Shown here one piece after another: positions 52,514-60,536 of a DNA stretch of 64,000 bases (positions are counted from its first letter, which is position 1; every line of letters begins with the position of its first letter). The translations under genes were made by a program, and so were the position numbers. Source of the stretch: Streptomonospora mangrovi (GTDB lineage: Bacteria; Actinomycetota; Actinomycetes; Streptosporangiales; Streptosporangiaceae); the NCBI RefSeq assembly GCF_027604915.1, contig NZ_JAJAQC010000012.1, positions 1-64,000 on the forward strand, read 5' to 3'. The notes below the pieces were generated by a model. That model saw only the letters and a program-made list of their open reading frames with translations. It was not told the origin of the DNA and did no database searches.

Positions 52514-53092
52514 GTGGAGGGCACGACCCCGCCGGAGGCGGCCGAACCGCTGTCGGCCGAGGACTTGCGCGCGCGGGTGGCGCGCGGCGAGCGGCACCGG
52601 TTCCTGTTCTTCTGGGGCCACCGGCCCGCCCGCGACGGATCGGTGGGGCCGGGCTGCCTCAGCCAGTGGTGGCCGGCCGGGTTCACCGTCGAGGGGGTGG
52701 CCTACCCCACCGCCGAGCACTGGATGATGGCCCAGAAGGCCCGGCTGTTCGGCGACGACGACGCCCTGCGGCGGGTCCTGGCCGCGCCCCACCCCGGCGC
52801 GGCCAAGGCCGTGGGCCGCGAGGTCCGCGGCTTCGACCAGGACGTCTGGGACGCCCACGCCTTCGACATCGTCGTCCGCGGCTCGGTGCACAAGTTCGCC
52901 CAGAACCCCGACCTCGGGGCGTTCCTCCAGGCAACCTCCGGCCGGGTGCTGGTCGAGGCCAGCCCCGTGGACCGGGTCTGGGGGATCGGCCTGGCCGCCG
53001 ACGACGACCGCGCCGCCGACCCCGCGCGGTGGCGCGGCCCCAACCTGCTCGGGTTCGCCCTGATGCGCGCGCGGGCCGAACTCGCGACCTGA
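52514..53092 (+). CDS. NADAR-family N-glycosidase (YbiA-like)
   Basis: This 192-residue member of the NADAR/YbiA family has FLFFWGHRPARDG, SQWWPAGFTVEGVAYPTAEH, then WMMAQKARLFGD and the C-terminal PARWRGPNLLGFALM. These are the conserved active-site blocks. Family members cleave N-glycosidic bonds, either of riboflavin-pathway intermediates (YbiA/COG3236) or of ADP-ribosylated guanine left by DarT-type toxins. The start is GTG 52514. The rtcB neighbour favours a nucleic-acid repair role, but that is inference. Confidence 0.9.
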   Translation: MEGTTPPEAAEPLSAEDLRARVARGERHRFLFFWGHRPARDGSVGPGCLSQWWPAGFTVEGVAYPTAEHWMMAQKARLFGDDDALRRVLAAPHPGAAKAVGREVRGFDQDVWDAHAFDIVVRGSVHKFAQNPDLGAFLQATSGRVLVEASPVDRVWGIGLAADDDRAADPARWRGPNLLGFALMRARAELAT

Positions 53093-53184
53093 GGGGCCGG
53101 GGCGCCCGCGCGCGGGCGCCCCGGCACGGCCGCCCCCGCCGGTGGCATGCTGGGGGCGGGTGGCCCAGCGTTGAGGAGGGTGCG

Positions 53185-53799
53185 ATGCCCGCAGCGGAGC
53201 CGTTCGACGCCGTGGTCCTGGCCGGGGGAGCCGCCCGGCGCATGGGCGGCGGCGACAAGCCCGGCCTCCGGGTCGGTGGCACGCCGCTGGTGGAGCGGGT
53301 GGCCGCCGCGGCGCGTGCGGCCGAGGAACTGGTCGTCGTGGGTCCGCCGCGCGACCGCCCCGCCGCGCGCTACGTCCGCGAGGACCCGCCCGGCGCCGGT
53401 CCGGTGCCCGCGCTGCGCGCCGGGCTCGCCTGCGTGCGGCGGCCGTGGTTCGCGCTGCTGGCCGGCGACCTGCCGTTCGTGCGGCCCGAGGACCTGGCCG
53501 CGCTGCTGGCGGCGGCCCGGCGCCACGGCACGGGCGCGGTGCTGCTGGACGCGGACGGCCGGGAGCAGTGGCTGCTGGGCGCCTGGCGCACCGAGCGCGT
53601 CCGCGCCGCCCTGGCCGGCTACACCGGCGGCTCCCTGCGCGGCCTGCTCGGGTCGCTCGGCCCCGCGCCGGTCCCGGCCGCCGCCCTGGCCGACGGCGCC
53701 CGCGCCGCGTTCGACTGCGACACCCCCGAGGACCTGGCCGCGGCCCAAACGGCGGTACCGGCCGATCCGCCCGAGGCGCCCGGCGGCCCCTCGGCGTGA
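53185..53799 (+). CDS. mobA: Molybdenum cofactor guanylyltransferase
   Basis: This 204-residue MobA-type nucleotidyltransferase attaches GMP to molybdopterin. The GTP-binding signature LAGGAARRMGGGDKP (12-26) and the metal-binding Asp in LLAGDLPFV (about 92-100) are present. The C-terminal part is short and acidic/Pro-rich. GAGGAGGG lies before ATG 53185. With moaA upstream it indicates Moco synthesis genes scattered in this locus. Confidence 0.9.
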   Translation: MPAAEPFDAVVLAGGAARRMGGGDKPGLRVGGTPLVERVAAAARAAEELVVVGPPRDRPAARYVREDPPGAGPVPALRAGLACVRRPWFALLAGDLPFVRPEDLAALLAAARRHGTGAVLLDADGREQWLLGAWRTERVRAALAGYTGGSLRGLLGSLGPAPVPAAALADGARAAFDCDTPEDLAAAQTAVPADPPEAPGGPSA

Positions 53800-53872
53800 G
53801 GGGGAGCGCCTCGGGCGCGCGCGGCGGTGGACGCCTGACGGAGGCGGCGGGTAAGAGGGACGGGTGCGGCCG

Positions 53873-54166
53873 TCAGCCGGTGAAGTCGGCGAAGGGGACC
53901 GTCTCCAGCAGGAACCCGCGCACACTCAGGAAGTCGGCGAGGTAGTCGCGGTGGTCGTCGCAGGCCGTCCAGGTCTTGCGGCGGTCCACGGTGTGGATGC
54001 GGGGGTTGTTCCACACCAGCACCCAGGCCGCCGGTGCGCGGCAGCCGCGCCGCGAGCACAGGATCTCGGGCTCGGGCGCCCCGGCGGGGCCGCCGCCCGG
54101 TGCGGGCTCGGTGTGCTCGGGGCGGTGTTCGCCGCCGTCCCCCGGTGCCGGTGCGCTGGTGTCCAC
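53873..54166 (-). CDS. Small conserved actinobacterial protein with cysteine pair
   Basis: This 97-residue protein has a disordered Pro/Gly/Glu N-terminus (1-35). A compact core with CSRRGC, the Trp-rich AAWVLVWNNPRIH and ACDDHRDYLADFLSVRGF follows. The Cys-Cys-Cys-His spacing suggests a small zinc site. I recognise the core as widely conserved in actinomycetes, but it has no proven function. GTG 54166 follows GGGGAG. Confidence 0.75.
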   Translation of the reverse strand: MDTSAPAPGDGGEHRPEHTEPAPGGGPAGAPEPEILCSRRGCRAPAAWVLVWNNPRIHTVDRRKTWTACDDHRDYLADFLSVRGFLLETVPFADFTG

Positions 54167-54254
54167 GCCGCTCCCCAGTCGTAGCGGGGCGGGTGCCTCC
54201 GCTCGTCGGTCAGGTGCCGGTCACGAGCATGCCACGGCACGGTCTTTGGCGCAC

Positions 54255-54301
54255 AAAAAAGCGACGTCGGGTGGCTACGGGGGCAAACCACCCGACGTCG
54301 C
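54255..54301 (-). terminator. Intrinsic terminator of the 6C-like RNA
   Basis: A perfect 14-bp stem (GCGACGTCGGGTGG, 54261-54274, with 54288-54301) is followed on the minus strand by six T (54255-54260). It is the only textbook T-run terminator in the window and has CCCCC in its loop. Confidence 0.9.
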
Positions 54302-54366
54302 AACGGTGTTCCGACGGGGGCTCGGAACACCGGCCCAGCGCTTCGACGGGGGACCGAAGCGCTGAG
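54255..54366 (-). ncRNA. 6C-like small RNA
   Basis: On the minus strand, three consecutive perfect hairpins occupy about 110 bases. They are CAGCGCTTCG/CGAAGCGCTG (54336-54364), GTGTTCCGA/TCGGAACAC (54306-54330) and the 14-bp terminator stem (54261-54301). Every loop carries CCCCC followed by GT. Paired stem-loops with C-rich loops define the actinobacterial 6C RNA, a C-rich-loop regulator that can pair with G-rich ribosome-binding sites. A sigma-70-like promoter lies at the right distance and a T6 tract closes the unit. It lies between a small minus-strand gene and dodecin. Confidence 0.75.
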
Positions 54367-54370
54367 GCCC

Positions 54371-54402
54371 AATCTACACCGACAACCCCCTGTGTACGTC
54401 AA
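54371..54402 (-). promoter_or_regulatory. Promoter of the 6C-like RNA
   Basis: Read on the minus strand, TTGACG (54397-54402) is followed by TAGATT (54371-54376), with a spacing of 18-20 depending on alignment. It is placed to start transcription near 54362-54368, just at the first hairpin. This is one of the few near-consensus housekeeping promoters in the window. Confidence 0.6.
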
Positions 54403-54646
54403 GACTTAGTTACGACGTGGTCTCGGGAAAGTCCAGCAGGTCAGTACATCAATGGTCCTGAACAGGCAGGAAAGGTGCATTACCCACAGGAGTCACAGGG
54501 CGACGAAGCGGTCACCCGCGCCCCCGCCGACGGTCCGTCCGCAATCCGCCGCACCACCCGCGCCGACGCCGCATGCGTGCCGAACCGGTGATTGCCGCCA
54601 CGCGCGGCGGGCAGTGTGCAACCGAGCACCTACGGAAGGGAGCCGC

Positions 54647-54856
54647 ATGTCGCACCACACCTACCGCGTCACCGAGATCGTGGGTACCTCGACCGAGAGC
54701 GTGGACCAGGCGATCCGCAACGGCATCGAGCGGGCCGCCGCCACCCTGCGCGAACTCGACTGGTTCGAGGTCACCGAGATTCGCGGCCACCTGGAGAACG
54801 GCCAGGTCGGGCATTTCCAGGTGGGCCTGAAGGTCGGGTTCCGGCTGGACGAATAG
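54647..54856 (+). CDS. Dodecin
   Basis: This is a 69-residue dodecin, a dodecameric flavin-storing protein. The sequence YRVTEIVGTSTESVDQAIRN and the flavin-stacking tryptophan in RELDWFEVTEIRGHLENG are canonical. Length is normal and GGAAGGGAG precedes ATG 54647. It likely buffers free FMN/FAD or lumichrome in the cytoplasm. Confidence 0.95.
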   Translation: MSHHTYRVTEIVGTSTESVDQAIRNGIERAAATLRELDWFEVTEIRGHLENGQVGHFQVGLKVGFRLDE

Positions 54857-54955
54857 CGCGCCGGCGCCCGCCGCCCGGCGGCCGGCACCGGCCGCCGCGC
54901 GGACGGCGCACCGCGACCCTGCGCCCGGCGGGGGCGGTGGCCGCGCCCTTCGCGG

Positions 54956-56431
54956 CTACCGCCGCGCCTCCCCTGCGCCGGGCGCAGCATGCCGCACCCG
55001 GGCAGCGACCCGGGCGGCCGCGACCCCCGCTCCCACCGCCGCAAGCACCGCCACCAGCACCGTCAGCGCCGGCCACAGCCCGAACACGTCCGCCGGGGTG
55101 TAGCTGTTGCCCTCCAGCGCGGGCGCGACCCCGAACAGCAGCACCGCCAGCGCCGGCGCGGCCGACTGGGGGAGCAGGCGCAGGCAGAACCGCCACCCGG
55201 GCCAGGCGGCGCGCCGCGCGGCCCACCGGCCCGAGCGCCGCACCCCCAGGACGCCCAGCCCCAGCCCCGCCGCGGTGAGCCCGCCCAGGACCAGGTCGAC
55301 CACGGTGGCGGTCGGCGCGCCGGGGTCGGCGGCGCGCCCCTCGGTCAACTCGATGATCCCCGAACTGAGTTCGTAGGCCTGCTCGCGCGAGGGGGTGTAG
55401 CTGTTCAGCAGCACCACCACGCCGTAGCCGCTGCCGGTCACCAGGTCCTGCTGGGCGTTGAACCCCGGCACCACCCCGCTGTGCGAGACGCGCGCGGGCG
55501 CGACGCCCGGCCCGCTGTGCCGCCAGCCCAGCCCCGCGCGGCCCGCGCCGGGCTGGCGGGTGCGGGACTCCTCGACCAGTTCGGCGGACAGCAGCCGCCG
55601 GCCGTCCGGCGCGGTCCCGCCGCGCTGCTGCATCGCCAGCCAGGCGGCCATGTCGTGGGCCGTGCTGACCACGCCGCCCGCCCCGCTGTTCATCTCCTGC
55701 GGCCCGGTGAGGGGCAGCGCGCCGCCGTAGGCGGTGACGTGCCCCTGGGCCAGACCCTCGACCGGCTCGCGCGTGGTCGCGGTGCCGACCGTGTCCGCCA
55801 TGCCCAGCGGCGCGAAGACCTGATCGGCCAGGAAGGCGTCGAACGGCTGCCCGGCGACCACCTCCACCACCCGCGCCGCCACCCAGTAGTTGGCGTTGCT
55901 GTAGGCGTAGGCCGCGCCGGGTTCGGCGGACAGGTCCCAGCCGTCGATCCGGGCGACGCCCTCCTCCAGCGACTCCGCAGGGGCCACGACGGTGGGGTTG
56001 GGCAGCCCCGAGGTGTGCGCCAGCAGGTGGCGCAGCGTGATGCCGGCGCCGGGCCGGAAGCCGGGCAGGTAGCGGTCCACCGGCGCGTCCAGTTCGACCT
56101 GGCCCTCGTCCACCAGCCGCAGGACGGCGAACGCGGTGAAGGACTTGGACACCGAGCCGATGCGCAGCCGGCTGTGCTCGGTGAGCCGGCCGCCGTTGCC
56201 GTCCGCGCCGTAGCCGGCCTCGTGGACGGTCTCGCCGTCGCGGACCACGGCGACGGCGGCCCCCGGCAGCCCGTGGCGGTCCAGGTAGGCGGTCACGAAG
56301 GCGTCCACCTCGGCCGTATCCAACCCGCCCGGTCCACCCGGCCCGCCCGGGTCGGCGGCGGCCGGCCCCGCCGGGGCCAGGGCCGCCGACACGGCCAGGA
56401 GGAGGGACAGGACAGCGGCCGGCACACGCAT
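54956..56431 (-). CDS. Secreted, membrane-anchored serine hydrolase (class C beta-lactamase fold)
   Basis: This 491-residue protein has a signal peptide (1-26, VLSLLLAVSAALAPAGPAAA) and a penicillin-binding-like esterase domain. Motif 1 is SVSK with Ser93/Lys96, motif 2 is YSN (near 180), and motif 3 is HSG (VSHSGVVPGFN). A C-terminal stretch with three to four membrane helices (about 385-480) follows. This EstB/FmtA-like layout fits D-amino-acid peptidases, lipases or esterases at the cell surface. True beta-lactamase activity is not implied. Confidence 0.88.
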   Translation of the reverse strand: MRVPAAVLSLLLAVSAALAPAGPAAADPGGPGGPGGLDTAEVDAFVTAYLDRHGLPGAAVAVVRDGETVHEAGYGADGNGGRLTEHSRLRIGSVSKSFTAFAVLRLVDEGQVELDAPVDRYLPGFRPGAGITLRHLLAHTSGLPNPTVVAPAESLEEGVARIDGWDLSAEPGAAYAYSNANYWVAARVVEVVAGQPFDAFLADQVFAPLGMADTVGTATTREPVEGLAQGHVTAYGGALPLTGPQEMNSGAGGVVSTAHDMAAWLAMQQRGGTAPDGRRLLSAELVEESRTRQPGAGRAGLGWRHSGPGVAPARVSHSGVVPGFNAQQDLVTGSGYGVVVLLNSYTPSREQAYELSSGIIELTEGRAADPGAPTATVVDLVLGGLTAAGLGLGVLGVRRSGRWAARRAAWPGWRFCLRLLPQSAAPALAVLLFGVAPALEGNSYTPADVFGLWPALTVLVAVLAAVGAGVAAARVAARVRHAAPGAGEARR

Positions 56432-56646
56432 GGGGAGGCTTTCGTCGTTGAGGGTGGAGAGTGGGGGAGGCAGGGCGCGGGGGCCGCTCCCGGCCGCCCG
56501 CGCCCGGCGATCGGGTGCCACCCTCCCAGCGGCACCGGGCCGTCCGGGTCAGGGAGCGCCCCTGGCCCGGCCCCGGCCTTCCCCGCACCCGCCCCTGGGG
56601 GCCATCCCCGACCTCCGCCCCGGCCCGCCCCCCAAAAACGCCGCGA

Positions 56647-56674
56647 GGGCCGCCGACCCCAGGGTCGGCGGCCC
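56647..56674 (-). terminator. Terminator of the tldD-pmbA operon
   Basis: A perfect 13-bp stem (GGGCCGCCGACCC with GGGTCGGCGGCCC, 2-base loop) lies 46 bases past the pmbA stop. On the minus strand it is followed after eight bases by five T. Confidence 0.7.
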
Positions 56675-56719
56675 CTCCCGCGCGTCCCGGCGGCCTCCTC
56701 CGGCGCGCCGGCGGCGCGC

Positions 56720-58147
56720 CTAGGACGCCTGGCTCACCGTGGACATGTTGAAGTCGGGCACGCGCAGCGGCGGCATCGCCGTGCGGGTGAACCCGTCGCC
56801 GAACTCCCGGCCCAGCGCCGGAACGGTGGCCCCCGCCTGCACCGCCCGCTCCAGCAGGCTCACCGGCGACTCGTTGAAGCGGAAGTTGTTCACCGCGCCG
56901 GTGACCCGGCCGTTCTCCACCAGGTAGACGCCGTCGCGGGTCAGCCCGGTCAGCAGCAGCGACTGCGGGTCCACGGTACGCATGTACCACAGGCACGTCA
57001 GCAGCAGGCCGCGTTCGGTCTGGGCCACCATCTCGTCCACCGTGGCCGCGCCGTCGGCCTGCCACAGCACCAGGTTGCCGATGAACGCCGTCAGCGGCAG
57101 CCCGGTGGTCTCGGCGGTGCGGCGGGTCTGCGTCAGCGCCGCCAGTTCACCGCTGGAGATCCACTCCGTGCGCCGCAGCGGCAGCCCGTTGTCGAACGCC
57201 GTGACGCGGCGCCCCGGCGCCGTCGCCGAGACGAACGGGGAGCACTCCAGCCCCGGCAGGTGGGGGTCGCTGAACAGCGTCAGCGGCAGCGTGGCCAGCC
57301 GGTCGCCGACCCGGGTGCCCCCGTCGGGCGCCGAGAACACCGTCCGCCCCTCGGCGGCGTCGCGCCCGTTGGCGTTGAGGTAGAGGAAGGCCATCATGTC
57401 CGCCACGGCGCTGGGCGGCAGGATGGTCTCGTAGCGCCCGGCCGCCAGGTCCACCCGGCGCTCGGCCCAGCCGATCCGCCGGCCCAGCTCGTGCTCCAGC
57501 GCGTCGACGTCCACGTCGGAGAAGTCCCGGGTCGCCTGACCCACCCAGGCGGAGTGGCCGGTGCCCGGCCCGGACTCCGCCTCCCCGGCGGACTTCGCGT
57601 TCACGTCGATCGTGCCGGTGGGCTGGTCGTGGCGCAGCCGCACCCCCGTCGAGGTGCCCAGGAACGTCGAGGTCACCGTGTGCTCGGCGTAGCCGTACAG
57701 GCGCCGCCCGCCCGCGCCGGCGCGCTCGAAGGCGCGGCCCAGGCCCGGCGCCACCCCCGAGAACGCGGACATGTCGGTGGCGGCCGCCGGCGCGTCCCAC
57801 GGGGTCGCCTTGGCGGGCGCGCAGGCGTCCTCGGGCGTCAGCAGCGGCGACGCGTCGTCGGTCGGCAGCGCCTCCTCGCCGGCCGCCTCGGCCGCACGGA
57901 CCAGGTCCTCCAGTTCGTCGTCGCGGACACCGGTGCGCGAGCGGGTGCCGACGGCCACGCCGCGCGAGGTGCGGTTGAGCGCGACCACGGTGACCGTGCG
58001 CCCGCGCGTGGCGCCGTTGGTCGTCAGCGAGTTGCCCGCCCAGCGCAGGTTGGCCGAGGAGGTCTCCTCCACCAGCACCATGCACTCGTCGGCGCGCGCC
58101 AGCTCCAGCGCCCGCTCCACCACCGCCTGAGGAGCGGTCCCGCTCAT
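56720..58147 (-). CDS. pmbA: TldE/PmbA, non-catalytic subunit of the TldD/E metalloprotease
   Basis: This 475-residue PmbA/TldE-family protein lacks the HExxH zinc motif, as expected. It forms a heterodimer with TldD that trims unfolded or modified peptides (microcin B17 maturation, CcdA turnover in E. coli). The C-terminal blocks (LLLTGLTRDGVYLVENGRVTGAVNNFRFNES, seen as LTRDGVYLVENG and VNNFRFNES) are typical. ATG 58147 overlaps the tldD stop (ATGA), so the two are translationally coupled. Confidence 0.92.
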   Translation of the reverse strand: MSGTAPQAVVERALELARADECMVLVEETSSANLRWAGNSLTTNGATRGRTVTVVALNRTSRGVAVGTRSRTGVRDDELEDLVRAAEAAGEEALPTDDASPLLTPEDACAPAKATPWDAPAAATDMSAFSGVAPGLGRAFERAGAGGRRLYGYAEHTVTSTFLGTSTGVRLRHDQPTGTIDVNAKSAGEAESGPGTGHSAWVGQATRDFSDVDVDALEHELGRRIGWAERRVDLAAGRYETILPPSAVADMMAFLYLNANGRDAAEGRTVFSAPDGGTRVGDRLATLPLTLFSDPHLPGLECSPFVSATAPGRRVTAFDNGLPLRRTEWISSGELAALTQTRRTAETTGLPLTAFIGNLVLWQADGAATVDEMVAQTERGLLLTCLWYMRTVDPQSLLLTGLTRDGVYLVENGRVTGAVNNFRFNESPVSLLERAVQAGATVPALGREFGDGFTRTAMPPLRVPDFNMSTVSQAS

Positions 58148-59631
58148 CGCCCTGCCTCCTGCACTGTGTTGAGAACCCGGATGTCGGAGAAGACCGCCGT
58201 GGGGCAGCCGTGGCTGACGGCCGCGACCTGCCCGGGCTGGCCCTTGCCGCACATGAACGACCCGCCCAGCTCGTAGGTCTGCGGCCCGCCCAGAGCGCGC
58301 ATCGAGTTCCAGAAGTCGGTGGTGGTGGCCTGGTAGGCGACGTCGCGCAGCATGCCGGTCAGGCGGCCGTTCTCGATGCGGTAGAAGCGCTGGCCGGTGA
58401 ACTGGAAGTTGTAGCGCTGCATGTCGATGGACCAGCTCTTGTCGCCCACGATGTAGATCCCGCGTTCCACCCCGGCGATCAGCTCGTCGGTGGAGGGGCC
58501 GTCGGGGTCGGGGGCCAGCGACACGTTGGCCATGCGCTGGATCGGCATCGTGGCGGGGGAGTCGGCGTGGGCGCAGCCGTTGGAGGACTCGTAGCCCTGG
58601 AGGCGGGAGATGCGCCGATCGCGCTGGTAGCCCACGAGCACGCCCTCGCGGATGAGGTCGAAGGAGGAGGTGGCGACCCCCTCGTCGTCGTAGCCGATGG
58701 TGGCCAGGCCGTTCTCGGCGGTGCGGTCGCCGGTGACGTTCATGATCGGCGAGCCGTACCGGAGGGTGCCGAGCTGGTCGGGCGTGGCGAAGGAGGTGCC
58801 CGCGTAGGCGGCCTCGTAGCCCAGCGCGCGGTCCAGTTCGGTGGCGTGGCCGATGGACTCGTGGATGGTCAGCCACAGGTTGGAGGGGTGGATGACCAGG
58901 TCGTAGCGCCCGGCCTCGACGCTGGGGGCGGCCAGCTTCTCGGCGAGCAGTTCGGGGAGGGCGTCGAGTTCGGGCTCCACCTGGGCGGTGTACTCCCAGC
59001 CGCGCCCGGCGGGCGCGGAGATGGTGCGCATGCTGTCCAGCCGCCCGTCGCGGGTGGCGACGATCTCGACCTCGGGGGCGATGCGCACCCGCTGCTGGGT
59101 GGTGACGGTGCCGGCGGTGTCGGCGTAGAACTTCTGCTCCTTGACCGCCTCGAAGGACGCGTCGACGTGGTCGACGCGGCTGTCCTCCAGCAGGCGGCGG
59201 CTCCAGCCGGCGAGCAGCGCGGTCTGCTCGCGCGGTGTCACGGTGAAGGGGTCGACCGTGTAGGAGGACACCCAGGTCACGTCGCGGTGGGCCGGCTCGG
59301 GCGCGAGTTCGACGCGCTCGGTACTGGCGGCGGCGGACACGGCCGCCACCTCGACCGCCCGGCGGGCCACGGCGACGGCGGCGTCGACGGTGAGGACGGT
59401 GTCGGCGGCGAACCCCCAGACGCCGTTGTGGATCACCCGGACGGCGAAGCCGAGGGTATCGGTGTCGCTCTCACTGTCGAGTTCGGCGTCGGAGAGGGAG
59501 ATGTAGCGCCCCCGGATCCGCTCCAACCGGAAGTCGGCATGATCGGCCCCGAGTTCCCGGGCCGCCTGCAACGCCGCGTCGGCCAGTTGCCGCATCGGCA
59601 GGGCAAGGAAGTCAGCATCAATGTCAGGCAC
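58144..59631 (-). CDS. tldD: TldD, zinc metalloprotease subunit
   Basis: This is the 495-residue catalytic subunit of TldD/TldE. The zinc motif HESIGH (257-262) sits in SNLWLTIHESIGHATELD. A later conserved block has GYESSNGCAHADS and SFMCGKGQPGQ, with cysteine. The frame remains open through the CRISPR array, but GTG 59631 (VPDIDADFLAL) is the natural start; its ribosome site (GGGGGA) is close and weak. It lies 65 bases from the last CRISPR repeat and is transcribed in the same direction. Confidence 0.92.
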   Translation of the reverse strand: MPDIDADFLALPMRQLADAALQAARELGADHADFRLERIRGRYISLSDAELDSESDTDTLGFAVRVIHNGVWGFAADTVLTVDAAVAVARRAVEVAAVSAAASTERVELAPEPAHRDVTWVSSYTVDPFTVTPREQTALLAGWSRRLLEDSRVDHVDASFEAVKEQKFYADTAGTVTTQQRVRIAPEVEIVATRDGRLDSMRTISAPAGRGWEYTAQVEPELDALPELLAEKLAAPSVEAGRYDLVIHPSNLWLTIHESIGHATELDRALGYEAAYAGTSFATPDQLGTLRYGSPIMNVTGDRTAENGLATIGYDDEGVATSSFDLIREGVLVGYQRDRRISRLQGYESSNGCAHADSPATMPIQRMANVSLAPDPDGPSTDELIAGVERGIYIVGDKSWSIDMQRYNFQFTGQRFYRIENGRLTGMLRDVAYQATTTDFWNSMRALGGPQTYELGGSFMCGKGQPGQVAAVSHGCPTAVFSDIRVLNTVQEAGR

Positions 59632-59696
59632 AGTCCCCCAACCTAACGAGAGACGCAACCCGGAGCCAGATTCACGGAACGAACAGGGCATTCGGG

Positions 59697-59907
59697 GCAC
59701 CATCCCCGCGCGTGCGGGGAGCACGGAGAGGAACCCCGATGAGCGACGAGTACCGGGGGACCATCCCCGCGCGTGCGGGGAGCACTCGATCGGCCCGCAC
59801 GCCGCGATGACGTCCGGGGGGCCATCCCCGCGCGTGCGGGGAGCACCCGCCGATGTCGCCGCGGTCGGCGGCGCCGGTCGGGCCATCCCCGCGCGTGCGG
59901 GGAGCAC
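59697..59907 (-). CRISPR. Short CRISPR array, four type I-E-like repeats, three spacers
   Basis: 28-base repeats lie at 59697-59724, 59758-59785, 59819-59846 and 59880-59907, at exactly 61-base intervals, with 33-base spacers (29 + 32 is equally possible). On the minus strand the repeat begins GTGCTCCCCGCG, contains the hairpin CCCCGCGCGTGCGGGG and ends GGATGG. This is the actinobacterial I-E pattern. The repeat core is invariant; the repeat nearest tldD differs at its end, as the distal repeat usually does. This places the leader at higher coordinates. No cas gene is in the window. Confidence 0.95.
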
Positions 59908-60536
59908 CCTTGTTGACCTGGGGGTTCTTCGGCGTGGGGTAGCGCTTTTGGTCACTTGCCGCTCCTGCGGCCAGGACGACGGTACTCCCTCCGAGGGGTG
60001 CGTGGGGGGAACGTGAAAGTCGCCTGAGGCCCGCCGTTCGTTTACGGGTCGGGGTGTGGCATGGGCCACCGAAATTCGGGGTTGCCATGGGTCGCGTTCG
60101 GCATTCCTCGGCTGTTAGCTTGGTTATGTCACGCGGTCATCACGGTCCACCATCGGTGGTCCGGGCCGGGTGAGGCTTTCCATCCCCAGGCGCGGACTCG
60201 GTCCGTGGTTGGGAAATCGGAGTGGCGCCACGGCGCATACTCGTCGTCCTACACGACAGCGCTTCTGCCTGCTGCGGTACGCCCTGGCAGGTAAGGGGCT
60301 CTGGGGCATGCCCACCGTAGGTCGGCGGGCACTCCGGCGACCGTTCACGATGTGAACATACTGCGACTCAGTCGGTGAACGCGATCAGCCATGCCCGAAT
60401 TCGGGTGGCACGGGCAATCGCATTCGCGGGCTGAACAACCCTGCCCGAATTACCGACGGCGCGTTCGACAACGCCGCTCGGAATTCCGGCGACCCCTAAA
60501 ACCCACCCACTGCATTTTTTGTCCGCAGGAGCCGCC
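59908..60536. other. Leader/intergenic region between the CRISPR array and the MFS gene
   Basis: There is no gene in 629 bases. The part next to the array should hold the CRISPR leader on the minus strand. An imperfect palindrome (GGTCCACC-atc-GGTGGTCC) lies near 60147. The part before the MFS gene has three GAATT-centred sites, listed separately. Confidence 0.45.
60392..60488. promoter_or_regulatory. GAATT-centred palindromes upstream of the MFS gene
   Basis: CCCGAATTCGGG (60394-60405) is a perfect palindrome. TGCCCGAATT recurs 50 bases apart (60392 and 60442), and CGGAATTCCG (60479-60488) is a second palindrome. All lie within 145 bases of the MFS start and may bind a dimeric regulator. 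Confidence 0.4.

Noticed and set aside
54956-56431. Calling the serine hydrolase a beta-lactamase resistance gene
   Set aside because: The membrane-anchored EstB/FmtA-like layout fits esterases and peptidases. Sequence does not support antibiotic hydrolysis.
54989-58276. 1095-codon plus-strand frame opposite the serine hydrolase and pmbA
   Set aside because: Both minus-strand proteins are recognisable families. The antisense frame has none.
59657-60069. N-terminal extension of TldD through the CRISPR array
   Set aside because: The frame is open by chance across the repeats. The natural TldD start (GTG 59631) gives the normal length.
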